DNA of 64,000 nt, taken from assembly GCA_035507035.1 (NCBI GenBank), contig DATJOJ010000063.1:1-64000 (forward strand), written 5' to 3'. Of the stretch, positions 1 to 7,633 are shown one piece after another (the stretch's first letter is position 1; each line of letters opens with the position of its first letter). This stretch comes from DATJOJ01 sp035507035. Lineage in GTDB: Bacteria > Acidobacteriota > Terriglobia > Terriglobales > Acidobacteriaceae. The position numbers and the translations under genes were made by a program. Under the pieces are notes generated by a model. It saw only the letters and a list, made by a program, of their open reading frames with translations, had not been told where the DNA came from and ran no database searches.

Positions 1-153
1 CAGGATCGCCTCGTCGAGTTGACGATTCATCTCGTAGGTATAGGTGTTGGCCGGGGGATCGAACATTTCAATGACCGCGACGCCGGCATCGGTGCGGTAG
101 TTGATCAAGGTCTTGGTGGTTTCGGCGGCTGCCGGTTGCATCGTGGTTGCCAT
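1..153 (-). CDS. Enoyl-CoA hydratase/isomerase (crotonase) family protein, N-terminal part
   Basis: This is the first 51 codons of a gene that runs off the left edge. The start is the ATG at 153-151, preceded by AAGGAG about 8 bases upstream. After a short Met/Ala/Thr leader the protein reads NYRTDAGVAVIEMFDPPANT. That resembles the opening strand and the 'PPxN' turn of crotonase-fold enzymes, which act on the double bond or carbonyl of acyl-CoA substrates. The CoA-binding and oxyanion-hole residues lie outside the window, so the exact reaction cannot be stated. It begins 33 bases after a TetR-family gene on the same strand, so the two probably form an operon under that regulator. Confidence 0.75.
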   Translation of the reverse strand, partial: MATTMQPAAAETTKTLINYRTDAGVAVIEMFDPPANTYTYEMNRQLDEAIL

Positions 154-186
154 GGTCAAAAACTCCTTGTTCTAGTCGTTGTAACC

Positions 187-858
187 TTAGTTTACTGCTT
201 TCCGGATGCGTGGCTTCGGACGCGGGGTCGCGATGCCTCGTAAAAAAATGTTGGCCATCTCTCGGGCGATTTCCTCGGCACCGGCATCGACCCGGGGGCG
301 ATACCAGGTATAAATCCAGTTCATCATGCCGAACAGGCTGAGGACGGCCAGGCGGCTGGAAAACTCCAGCTTGTGCTCGCGCCTGAAATTATCCAGCAGG
401 CCGATACAGATCCGATAATATTCGCGCTTGATGGCGGCGACTTCGGCACCGTAGCCGTTCTTAAGAACGTCGTCTTCGTGGGAGAGAACTTTCATGGCTT
501 TGCGATTGGCCAGGAAATATTCGAGGTGATTCAGAATGAAAATGCGAATGCACTGCTCGGGATCGGCGACGGAGTCCAGGCGTTCACGCAGGCGTTCGAC
601 GATCGTGCTGAATGTGTGTTTTTGAATCAAGTAGAGCAGCTTCTCTTTGGACTCGAAGTAGTGATAAAGACCGGAGAGCGAGATACCGCTGGCGCGGGAA
701 AGATCGCGCATGGAGGCGCCTTCGTATCCCTTTACATAGAAGACTTCGGTGGCGTGGGCCAGGATCTTCCCTTGGCGGCGGGTAAAACGTTGCTGGGCGC
801 GGGAGGTCTCTACCGGGCGGGCCGGAACCTGGGCAGCAATGGGATAAGAGGCAGCCAT
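187..858 (-). CDS. TetR/AcrR-family transcriptional regulator
   Basis: A 223-residue one-component regulator. Residues about 28-75 form the TetR DNA-binding domain: 'ILAHATEVFYVKGYEGASMRDLSRASGISLSGLYHYFESKEKLL', with the helix-turn-helix and the diagnostic LYHYF.SKEKLL stretch. The rest is helical and would hold the ligand pocket. It sits just upstream of a crotonase-family gene on the same strand. TetR regulators paired with acyl-CoA enzymes commonly sense acyl-CoA, so control of fatty-acid or aromatic acyl-CoA degradation is a reasonable inference. A strong promoter with a palindrome at the transcription start lies immediately upstream and suggests autorepression. The start ATG at 858 gives a roughly 25-residue leader ahead of the DNA-binding domain, which is common in the family. 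Confidence 0.9.
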   Translation of the reverse strand: MAASYPIAAQVPARPVETSRAQQRFTRRQGKILAHATEVFYVKGYEGASMRDLSRASGISLSGLYHYFESKEKLLYLIQKHTFSTIVERLRERLDSVADPEQCIRIFILNHLEYFLANRKAMKVLSHEDDVLKNGYGAEVAAIKREYYRICIGLLDNFRREHKLEFSSRLAVLSLFGMMNWIYTWYRPRVDAGAEEIAREMANIFLRGIATPRPKPRIRKAVN

Positions 859-866
859 GAAAAGTT

Positions 867-916
867 CGAACGTTCGTTCGATGAATTAATTATAGCAGAT
901 GTGAGGTGGATCACAA
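867..916 (-). promoter_or_regulatory. Promoter and palindromic operator of the tetR-crotonase operon
   Basis: On the minus strand a -35 box TTGTGA (916-911) is followed after 16 bases by a perfect -10 TATAAT (894-889). A perfect 10-bp palindrome CGAACGTTCG (876-867), with further GTTCG repetition beside it, lies just downstream, about where transcription should start and 8 bases before the tetR ATG. A palindrome in this position next to a TetR gene is the typical layout of an autoregulatory operator. Binding itself is inferred. Confidence 0.65.
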
Positions 917-944
917 GGGGCGGTGACGACGAAAATACCGGAGG

Positions 945-2018
945 TCAATTCCGAATTTCCGACAGCAGCCCCTCGATTTCGGCTTTCCCGTCAGACGTGA
1001 GCGGAAGCAGCGGCAATCGCACTGGGCCGCCGTAGTATCCATTGAAGTCCATGGCGTATTTCATCCCGGGGATTCCAAGCTCTCCGACGACTCGCTGCGC
1101 GGCGGTGGCGATGCGCTCTTGTTTCAGGCGGGCGAGTTCGTTGTCGCCTTCTTTCCAGGCTGCGTAGATCTCATAGCAGGCGGTGGGAGCGCAATCGGCG
1201 AAGGCGAGGATCGCACCGACGGCCCCGGCTTGCAGTGAAGGTTCGAGTTTGTGAGCTGCGCCGACGAGAACCTGGAAGCCAACTTCTTTCTGACGAGTTT
1301 TCAGCGTTCCCATAATGCTTACGCCAGACGATGACGCTTTGCCGGGCGAGGACGCCCGCCCTCCATCGGCAGCGCCGATCGAAACCAGTTCCCTGCTGCC
1401 CTCGGTCGAGGCTTTGATCATGCGGGGAGTAACGGCGTCGAAAGTTTCGGTGACCGTTGCCGTGCGTTTGACGTGGCGCGTGCCGGCGACCATGCGACCA
1501 ACTTTTTCCACATCGCCGCTGGATTCCTTTATTCCAATGAGATTGGGGTGCTCGGAGAGTTCAATGACGATCTCGGCGGGGATGTCGTAGCCGGTCGCGG
1601 GGGGAAAGTTATAAATGATGACAGGCAACGGTGAGCGATCGGCGACGAAGCGGTAAAACGCCAGTATGTTAGCAGGCTGCATCTGCTTTTTGTAGTAGTG
1701 CGGCGTGCGAACCATGGCAACGTCGTAGCCGAGCTTGGCGGCGTACTCGGTGAGTTGGAGAGTGCCGTCTGCGGATTCGACGCCCGTGCCGGCGATCAGG
1801 ACCTTGTTGGGAGCGGCGGCTTCACGGGCGGTTTGCAGAACGTCGCGCTGCTCGAGATCGGAGAGCAGGATGGCTTCGCCGGTTGAGCCGAGCACGACGA
1901 TTCCCGCGACGGGGGTTTTCGAGTAGTGGTCGACATTGTGCTCAAGCTTGCGATGATAGACGTTGCCTTCGGGATAGAAGGGCGTGGTAAGGGGTGGAAA
2001 GATGCCGTGAAGTAGCAT
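945..2018 (-). CDS. Dihydrodipicolinate synthase (DapA)/N-acetylneuraminate lyase family protein
   Basis: A 357-residue class I aldolase-type TIM barrel. GSTGE (44-48) is the substrate-carboxylate loop. YNFP carries the family tyrosine (Y136), and GIKESSGD carries the Schiff-base lysine (K164). The family acts on pyruvate or an alpha-keto acid; whether this copy makes dihydrodipicolinate or is a KDG-type or sialic-acid-type lyase cannot be told. It is about 60 residues longer than the usual ~295. The excess lies between roughly residues 186 and 246, after K164 and before 'FQVLVGAAHKL', and includes a low-complexity Gly/Ser/Ala run encoded by palindromic repeat-like DNA. The start ATG at 2018 has AGGAGC upstream. 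Confidence 0.88.
   Translation of the reverse strand: MLLHGIFPPLTTPFYPEGNVYHRKLEHNVDHYSKTPVAGIVVLGSTGEAILLSDLEQRDVLQTAREAAAPNKVLIAGTGVESADGTLQLTEYAAKLGYDVAMVRTPHYYKKQMQPANILAFYRFVADRSPLPVIIYNFPPATGYDIPAEIVIELSEHPNLIGIKESSGDVEKVGRMVAGTRHVKRTATVTETFDAVTPRMIKASTEGSRELVSIGAADGGRASSPGKASSSGVSIMGTLKTRQKEVGFQVLVGAAHKLEPSLQAGAVGAILAFADCAPTACYEIYAAWKEGDNELARLKQERIATAAQRVVGELGIPGMKYAMDFNGYYGGPVRLPLLPLTSDGKAEIEGLLSEIRN
1341..1360. repeat. REP-like palindrome inside the DapA-family gene
   Basis: GCCGGGCGAGGACGCCCGCC contains a GGGCG/CGCCC stem around a purine tetraloop (AGGA), the same layout as the GNAA-loop hairpins at 14992 and 61390. It falls inside the extra segment of the lyase and is read in frame as 'GGRASSPGK'. 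Confidence 0.5.
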
Positions 2019-2043
2019 AAAAGCAGCTCCTAGCGACTAGCTT

Positions 2044-2454
2044 CTAGCTTAACAGTTTGGGCGGATAGATGGCCGGAATCGCTTCGCGCTTATTGCGGCG
2101 ATAGACGCGGAAGTCCTTGTCAACAGTAATGAGCGTGTGGCGGGGATAAAGCTCGCTCATGCGGATGAGGCAGAGATCGGCGAGGTCAGGATGGAGGTCG
2201 GCGTAACGAACTGCTAGTTCGAGCAGCTGCTCAAGATGACTTGCGCAGTCGAACGCGACCTGAATAACGTTCTCCTTCAGCATTTCCAACACTGGAGCAC
2301 TCGAACGCAAGTGGAATGCTGTCTCAGCGAGTACGGGTTCACACGTGAGAGCCGGCCATGTGATTTGTTTTGCAAGTTCCGCTGCCCAGGGGTGGAACTG
2401 ATCTTTCTGTTGCAGCATGGCCACCAGCATGCCGGTATCGGCGATCGCCTTCAT
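2044..2454 (-). CDS. PIN-domain ribonuclease toxin (VapC-like)
   Basis: A 136-residue PIN-fold protein, the likely toxin of a type II module. Acidic residues expected for metal-dependent RNA cleavage are visible: D6 in 'IADTG', E44 in 'LAETAF', D90/D93 in 'DLADL' and D112 in 'TVDKDF'. I chose the ATG at 2454 because it gives the canonical PIN beginning MKAIADTG and overlaps the antitoxin stop by four bases (ATGA), implying translational coupling. A longer reading from 2526 adds 24 residues overlapping the antitoxin and is unlikely. The target RNA cannot be predicted. Confidence 0.82.
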   Translation of the reverse strand: MKAIADTGMLVAMLQQKDQFHPWAAELAKQITWPALTCEPVLAETAFHLRSSAPVLEMLKENVIQVAFDCASHLEQLLELAVRYADLHPDLADLCLIRMSELYPRHTLITVDKDFRVYRRNKREAIPAIYPPKLLS

Positions 2455-2666
2455 TTTCGAGAAAACCCTTTGCGGGAAGAAAGATCTGATGGGCCGTCCT
2501 TGAGGATGCCTACGAATTTCTTCCACGGCTGCTCAACCTCCGGCGCCAGAGTTTTTTCTAGCGACTGGCGGACCACTCGTCCGACGGGGAGGCCTGTGCG
2601 CCGAGCAACTTGGCGTAAGCGATCCAACAGCTCATTGGGAAGGCGGATAGTCAGTGTGTTACCCAT
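2451..2666 (-). CDS. Ribbon-helix-helix (CopG-type) antitoxin
   Basis: A 71-residue protein. Residues 4-10 (TLTIRLP) form the beta-strand of a ribbon-helix-helix DNA-binding domain, followed by 'ELLDRLRQVARRTGLPVGRVVRQSLEKTL', the two helices. The basic C-terminal tail would wrap the partner toxin. It precedes and overlaps the PIN gene by ATGA, the classic antitoxin-first order, and such antitoxins normally repress their own operon as a complex with the toxin. Its promoter should lie in 2667-2774, where I do not see a convincing -35/-10 pair. Confidence 0.82.
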   Translation of the reverse strand: MGNTLTIRLPNELLDRLRQVARRTGLPVGRVVRQSLEKTLAPEVEQPWKKFVGILKDGPSDLSSRKGFSRK

Positions 2667-2774
2667 ACGGCATTATTGTAACACAGCTGGCAAGGCTGAG
2701 ACGGTGCAGGGGTCCTTGGACTACGCATGGGGTTCGCATCTGCGAACATCATGTTTCGCTCAGGATGACAAATC

Positions 2775-5700
2775 TTATACTGTGCGGGTAGTTCGTTCGG
2801 CGTGGAGTTTCTGCAACGCCCGAACTTTTAACTCTCCGCGTTGCAGGGCGGCAATGCCTTCGGCGGCGGCGCGAGCGGCAGCAAGGGTGGTGATGGTTGG
2901 GATGCGGGCGTTGACGGCGGCACGGCGGATGGCTTGCTCGTCGAACCAGGGCTCGAGTCCGTGGGGAGTGTTGATGATCAGATGCACACGCTCGCCCTTG
3001 ATCAGATCAACCACATTAGGACGACCTTCTTTAACTTTGTAAACGCGCTCGACGACCAGTTTTTCGCGTTCGATCACATCGGCGGTGCCAGCGGTCGCAA
3101 CCAAGTGAAACCCGAGATCGGCGAATTTGCGGGCGACTTCGGCGACGTGCGGCTTGTCATGATCGGTGACACTGATGAAAACGGTGCCTTTTGTCGGCAG
3201 CTTCTGGCCGGCGGCGATCTGGGCCTTGGCGAAAGCCTGACCGAAGTTGTCGGCGACACCCATGACTTCACCGGTGGATTTCATTTCCGGGCCGAGGACG
3301 GTGTCGACGCCGGGAAATTTGTTCCACGGGAAAACCGGAGATTTGACGTAGTAGCAGTGACCGGTGTCGAGGTCGGCGCGACGCTCGATGAACTCCGGCA
3401 AGAATTCTCGCAGTTTGCGGCCAGTCATAAGCCGCGCGGCGATTTTCGCCATGGGGACGCCGGTGGCTTTCGAGACATAGGGGACAGTGCGCGAAGCGCG
3501 AGGATTGACTTCGAGAACGTAGACCTTGTCGCCGTTGCCATTACCGTTGGTGCGCGGGATGGCGAACTGAATATTCATCAAACCGATGACTTTGAGGGCG
3601 CGAGCGAGTTTGAAAGTGTATTCGCGCATTTTGTCCAGAAGTTTGGCGGGAATGTCGACGGCGGGGAGAACGCAGGAAGAATCGCCGGAGTGGATGCCGG
3701 CTTCTTCGATGTGCTGCATAATTCCGCCGATGACCACGTCTTCGCCGTCGGAGAGCGCGTCAACATCGACTTCGATGGCGTCTTCGAGGAAGTGATCGAT
3801 CAGGATGGGGCGATCGTGAGAATATTCGACGGCTTCTTTCATGTAGCGAACGACGCTCTCTTCGTCGTAGGCGATGACCATAGCGCGTCCGCCGAGAACG
3901 TAGGAGGGGCGGACGAGAACAGGATATCCGACACGCGATGCACCTGCGATGGCTTCATCGACCGACGCGACCATCGCTCCAGGAGCCTGGGGGATTTGCA
4001 ATTCTTCGAGGAGGCGATTGAAGCGTTTGCGATCTTCGGCGAGGTCAATGGATTCGGGAGAAGTGCCGATGATGTTTACGCCTGCGGCTTTGAGCGGGAG
4101 CGAAAGATTGAGCGGGGTCTGGCCGCCGAACTGGACGATCACGCCAACGGGGGCGCCCGATGAAGATTCGTGTTCGCAGACGGCGAGAACATCTTCGAGG
4201 GTGAGCGGCTCGAAGTAAAGACGGTCGCTCGTGTCGTAGTCGGTCGAGACGGTCTCGGGATTGCAGTTGATCATGATGGTTTCGTAACCATCGTCGCGCA
4301 AGGCGAAAGAAGCGTGGCAGCAGCAGTAATCGAACTCAATTCCCTGCCCGATGCGGTTCGGCCCGCTTCCCAGAATGATGACTTTCTTTTTCGGCGTGGG
4401 CGCGGCTTCGTCTTCGTCCTCGTAGGTGGAATAAAGGTACGGAGTGAAGCTTTCAAATTCGGCGGCGCAAGTGTCGACGCGCTTGTAAACAGGCTTTACA
4501 CCCAATTTCTTGCGGAGATGGCGGACCTTCTCCTGGCCTTGTAAGCGCCAGGCGCCGGCGAGACGGCCGTCAGAGAAGCCGTGACGTTTGACTTCGCGCA
4601 CGATTTCAGCTGGGACGGATTCCATCGGGTGCTTTTCCAGCTCGAGTTGCATGTCGTTAATTTCTTTGAGCTGGTAGAGGAACCAGGGGTCGATGGAAGT
4701 CATCTTGTAAAGTTGCTTGACAGTGTGCCCCTGGCGGAGAGCGTACTGAATGTAAGCAAGGCGCTCGGGATGCGGCGTGACCAGACGCTGGGTGAGAATC
4801 TTCGGTTCGATTTTAGAGCCGCCGACGCGCTTGCCGGTGTCGAGCGCACGAATGCCCTTCATCATGGCTTCTTTGAAGGTACGGCCGATGGCCATGACTT
4901 CGCCGACGGACTTCATTTGCGGGCCAAGGTTTTCGTCGGCACCAGGGAATTTTTCGAACTGCCATTTGGGAATTTTGACGACGACGTAGTCGAGCGTCGG
5001 CTCAAAGCACGCTGGTGTTTTGCGCGTGATGTCGTTGCGGATTTCGTCGAGGGTGTAGCCGACGGCGAGTTTGGCGGCAATTTTGGCGATCGGGAAACCG
5101 GTAGCTTTGGAAGCGAGGGCGGAAGAGCGCGAGACGCGCGGGTTCATTTCGATGACAACCATGCGTCCAGTTTGGGGATGGATGCCGAATTGAATGTTCG
5201 ATCCACCGGTCTCGACGCCGATCTCGCGAATGACCTGAATGGCGGCGTCGCGCATGGCCTGATATTCACGATCGCTGAGAGTTTGTGATGGAGCGACAGT
5301 GATGGAGTCGCCGGTGTGCACGCCCATCGGGTCGAAATTTTCGATCGAACAAATGATGATGACGTTGTCGGCGAGGTCGCGCATGACCTCGAGCTCGAAT
5401 TCTTTCCAGCCGAGAACGGATTCTTCGATGAGTGCTTCGTGGACAGGAGAGAAATCGAGGCCGCGCGCGAGAACTTCCATCAGCTCTTCACGGTTGTAGG
5501 CGATGCCGCCGCCGGAACCACCGAGCGTGAATGAGGGACGGATGATGACAGGAAAACCGATTTTGCCGGCAAATTCGAGGCCGTCTTTGAGATTGTTGAC
5601 CAGCGCAGATTTGGGAACGTCGAGGCCGATGCGCTGCATGGCGTCTTTGAAAACGAGGCGGTCCTCGGCCTTCTTGATGGCGGTGACGTTGGCGCCGATA

Positions 5701-6062
5701 AGATGAACGTCGTATTTTTCGAGTACGCCGCCGTCGGCGAGTTCGATGGCAAGGTTCAGCGCGGTCTGACCACCGACGGTCGGAAGAACGGCGAAGCCGG
5801 CGCTGGGCGAGAGCTGACGCTCGATGCGGATGATTTCTTCGAGGTACTCGCGGGTGAGCGGCTCGATGTAAGTGCGATCGGCCAGCTCCGGGTCGGTCAT
5901 GATGGTGGCGGGATTGGAGTTGGCGAGGACGACTTCGAAGCCCTCAGACTTGAGGGCCTTGCAGGCCTGGGTGCCGGAGTAATCGAACTCGGCCGACTGT
6001 CCGATGATGATGGGGCCGGAGCCGATGATCAGGATTTTCGAGATGTCAGTGCGTTTGGGCAT
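2775..6062 (-). CDS. carB: Carbamoyl-phosphate synthase large subunit
   Basis: 1095 residues, the usual CarB size. It makes carbamoyl phosphate from bicarbonate, ammonia delivered by CarA, and two ATP, for pyrimidine and arginine synthesis. The two homologous ATP-grasp halves are evident. The first opens 'KILIIGSGPIIIGQSAEFDYSGTQ' (about residue 9) and the second 'VIILGSGPNRIGQGIEFDYCC' (about 565). Each half also has a 'GGQT.LNL' and an 'EVNPR' or 'EMNPR' stretch. The C-terminal MGS-like allosteric domain begins near 'GTVFISVTDHDKPHVAEVARKF'. carA lies upstream on the same strand, separated by a 178-base spacer with tandem repeats. No frameshift or missing motif was seen. Confidence 0.97.
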   Translation of the reverse strand: MPKRTDISKILIIGSGPIIIGQSAEFDYSGTQACKALKSEGFEVVLANSNPATIMTDPELADRTYIEPLTREYLEEIIRIERQLSPSAGFAVLPTVGGQTALNLAIELADGGVLEKYDVHLIGANVTAIKKAEDRLVFKDAMQRIGLDVPKSALVNNLKDGLEFAGKIGFPVIIRPSFTLGGSGGGIAYNREELMEVLARGLDFSPVHEALIEESVLGWKEFELEVMRDLADNVIIICSIENFDPMGVHTGDSITVAPSQTLSDREYQAMRDAAIQVIREIGVETGGSNIQFGIHPQTGRMVVIEMNPRVSRSSALASKATGFPIAKIAAKLAVGYTLDEIRNDITRKTPACFEPTLDYVVVKIPKWQFEKFPGADENLGPQMKSVGEVMAIGRTFKEAMMKGIRALDTGKRVGGSKIEPKILTQRLVTPHPERLAYIQYALRQGHTVKQLYKMTSIDPWFLYQLKEINDMQLELEKHPMESVPAEIVREVKRHGFSDGRLAGAWRLQGQEKVRHLRKKLGVKPVYKRVDTCAAEFESFTPYLYSTYEDEDEAAPTPKKKVIILGSGPNRIGQGIEFDYCCCHASFALRDDGYETIMINCNPETVSTDYDTSDRLYFEPLTLEDVLAVCEHESSSGAPVGVIVQFGGQTPLNLSLPLKAAGVNIIGTSPESIDLAEDRKRFNRLLEELQIPQAPGAMVASVDEAIAGASRVGYPVLVRPSYVLGGRAMVIAYDEESVVRYMKEAVEYSHDRPILIDHFLEDAIEVDVDALSDGEDVVIGGIMQHIEEAGIHSGDSSCVLPAVDIPAKLLDKMREYTFKLARALKVIGLMNIQFAIPRTNGNGNGDKVYVLEVNPRASRTVPYVSKATGVPMAKIAARLMTGRKLREFLPEFIERRADLDTGHCYYVKSPVFPWNKFPGVDTVLGPEMKSTGEVMGVADNFGQAFAKAQIAAGQKLPTKGTVFISVTDHDKPHVAEVARKFADLGFHLVATAGTADVIEREKLVVERVYKVKEGRPNVVDLIKGERVHLIINTPHGLEPWFDEQAIRRAAVNARIPTITTLAAARAAAEGIAALQRGELKVRALQKLHAERTTRTV

Positions 6063-6069
6063 GGAAATT

Positions 6070-6141
6070 CGTCGTTGGTCCTACGTCCCACGTCGTTGGT
6101 CCTACGTCCCACGTCGTTGGTCGTTCGTCCTTGGTCGTTGG
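6070..6141. repeat. 21-bp tandem repeats in the carA-carB spacer
   Basis: Two identical copies of a 21-bp unit (CGTCGTTGGTCCTACGTCCC plus A) at 6070-6090 and 6091-6111 are followed by a degenerate continuation with further TCGTTGG/TCGTCC words to about 6141. Similar wording recurs in the nuoK-nuoL spacer. Confidence 0.85.
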
Positions 6142-6240
6142 CATCTAAGTCCGATTTGGTGGCGCCTCATCGGCGCGGGTGTCGAATTCGCGTTATGCGG
6201 CGCGGCTAAAGCCGCGCCCTGTCAAAGCTCGCGTTGGTAC

Positions 6241-7371
6241 TCACCCTTTCCACTCCTCCATCATCTTGGTGAATTCTTTGAACAGGTAATGCGAGTCGTG
6301 GGGGCCGGGAGAGGCTTCGGGGTGATACTGCACGCTGAAGAGCGGCAGATTGCGGTGCCGCATGCCTTCGAGCGTGTTGTCGTTCAGATCCATGTGCGTG
6401 AGTTCGACTTCGCTTTGCGGCAAAGAATCGGGATCGACAGCGAAATTATGGTTGTGCGCGGTGATCTCGATCTTGCCGTTGCCTAACTGCTTCACCGGAT
6501 GATTGCCGCCGTGGTGGCCGAATTTGAGCTTGTAAGTTTTGCCGCCGAGAGCGATGCCGGTGAGCTGGTGGCCGAGGCAAATTCCGAAAATTGGCTGGCG
6601 CCCCATGAGGCGGCGAATGTTGTCGACCGCATACTGGCAAGGTTCGGGATCGCCCGGGCCGTTCGAAAGAAATACACCGTCAGGCTTGAGCGCGAGCACG
6701 TCTTCGGCGGGAGTTTGCGCGGGGACGACGGTGACTTTACAGCCTTCGCCGCGAAGTTTGCGCAAAATGTTTTGCTTGATTCCGTAGTCGTAGGCGACAA
6801 CGTGGAAACGCGGCGGTTCGTCTTTAACGCCGACGACGGCGATTGGTTCGTGCGAGCGCTCGCCGACTTCCCAGACGTAAGGGTGTTTCGTAGTGACGAC
6901 CTTGGCGAGATCGGTGCCGTCCATCTTGGGGATGGAGCGGGCTTTGGCGATGAGTTTGTCGGGATCGAAGTCGATGGTTGAGATCACGCCGCGCATGACG
7001 CCGTTATCGCGCAAATGGCGGACTAGAGAACGGGTGTCGATATCGGCGAGAACGGGGATTTTGAATTGTTCGAGATACTCTTCTGCAACCTGCTGGGAGC
7101 GCCAATTGGAGCTGACGCGCGAAAATTCGCGAACGATCAGGCCCTCGATATAGGGACGCGTGGCTTCGTTGTCCTCAGCGTTGGTGCCGTAGTTGCCAAT
7201 TTCGGGGTTGGTGAGAACAACAATCTGGCCAGCGTAGGAAGGATCGGTGAAAATTTCCTGATAGCCGGTGATGGAAGTATTAAAAACTACTTCGCCGTAA
7301 CATTCGCCCTTGGCACCGTAGCCTTTGCCGCGGAAGATTTTGCCGTCTTCCAGCGCAAGCATTGCCTGCAT
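6241..7371 (-). CDS. carA: Carbamoyl-phosphate synthase small (glutaminase) subunit
   Basis: 376 residues, the normal CarA length. It hydrolyses glutamine and feeds ammonia to CarB. The N-terminal CPSase_sm domain includes 'FNTSITGYQEIFTDPSYAGQIV'. The C-terminal class I glutamine amidotransferase has the nucleophile C265 in 'FGICLGHQ' and the H350/E352 pair in 'QYHPEASPGPHDS'. The ATG at 7371 is preceded by GGAG five bases upstream; a second in-frame ATG follows three codons later. It is probably co-transcribed with carB downstream. Confidence 0.97.
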   Translation of the reverse strand: MQAMLALEDGKIFRGKGYGAKGECYGEVVFNTSITGYQEIFTDPSYAGQIVVLTNPEIGNYGTNAEDNEATRPYIEGLIVREFSRVSSNWRSQQVAEEYLEQFKIPVLADIDTRSLVRHLRDNGVMRGVISTIDFDPDKLIAKARSIPKMDGTDLAKVVTTKHPYVWEVGERSHEPIAVVGVKDEPPRFHVVAYDYGIKQNILRKLRGEGCKVTVVPAQTPAEDVLALKPDGVFLSNGPGDPEPCQYAVDNIRRLMGRQPIFGICLGHQLTGIALGGKTYKLKFGHHGGNHPVKQLGNGKIEITAHNHNFAVDPDSLPQSEVELTHMDLNDNTLEGMRHRNLPLFSVQYHPEASPGPHDSHYLFKEFTKMMEEWKG

Positions 7372-7473
7372 CTAGTCTCCGGGGGAGTGGATTTTATAGA
7401 TTTTATCAGGCTAAGCGCGAGGGTGGAAGAGGAGAAACGGTGGAAAAGAGGGGAGTTTTCTTAAAAAGCTGAA

Positions 7474-7583
7474 TCGCAGAGAGCGCGGAGAACTGCCGCG
7501 GAGTTAGAAATCTTAAACCGCAAAGGACGCAAAGAGCTGCCGCAAAGGACGCAAAGAACTGCCGTAAAGGGCGCGAAGAACTA
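7474..7583. repeat. 22-bp tandem repeats, CGCAAAGGACGCAAAGA family
   Basis: Three head-to-tail 22-bp units start at 7518, 7540 and 7562 (core CCGCAAAGGACGCAAAGA), with a degenerate fourth at 7474. The same wording recurs around lysS. The block occupies the space between carA and the secreted-protein gene at 7634. Confidence 0.85.
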
Positions 7584-7633
7584 CACTCTCGGTCAAAACC
7601 CTAAACCGCAAGGAGCGCTGAGAAAAGCAGGTT

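Noticed and set aside
2841..4163. Long plus-strand frame (440 codons) opposite carB
   Set aside because: It is antisense to the well-conserved carB and its protein is a Val/Asp/Gly-rich artefact of codon use on the other strand.
7474..7583. The 22-bp tandem repeats as a CRISPR array
   Set aside because: Units are head to tail with no spacers and no cas genes are nearby.
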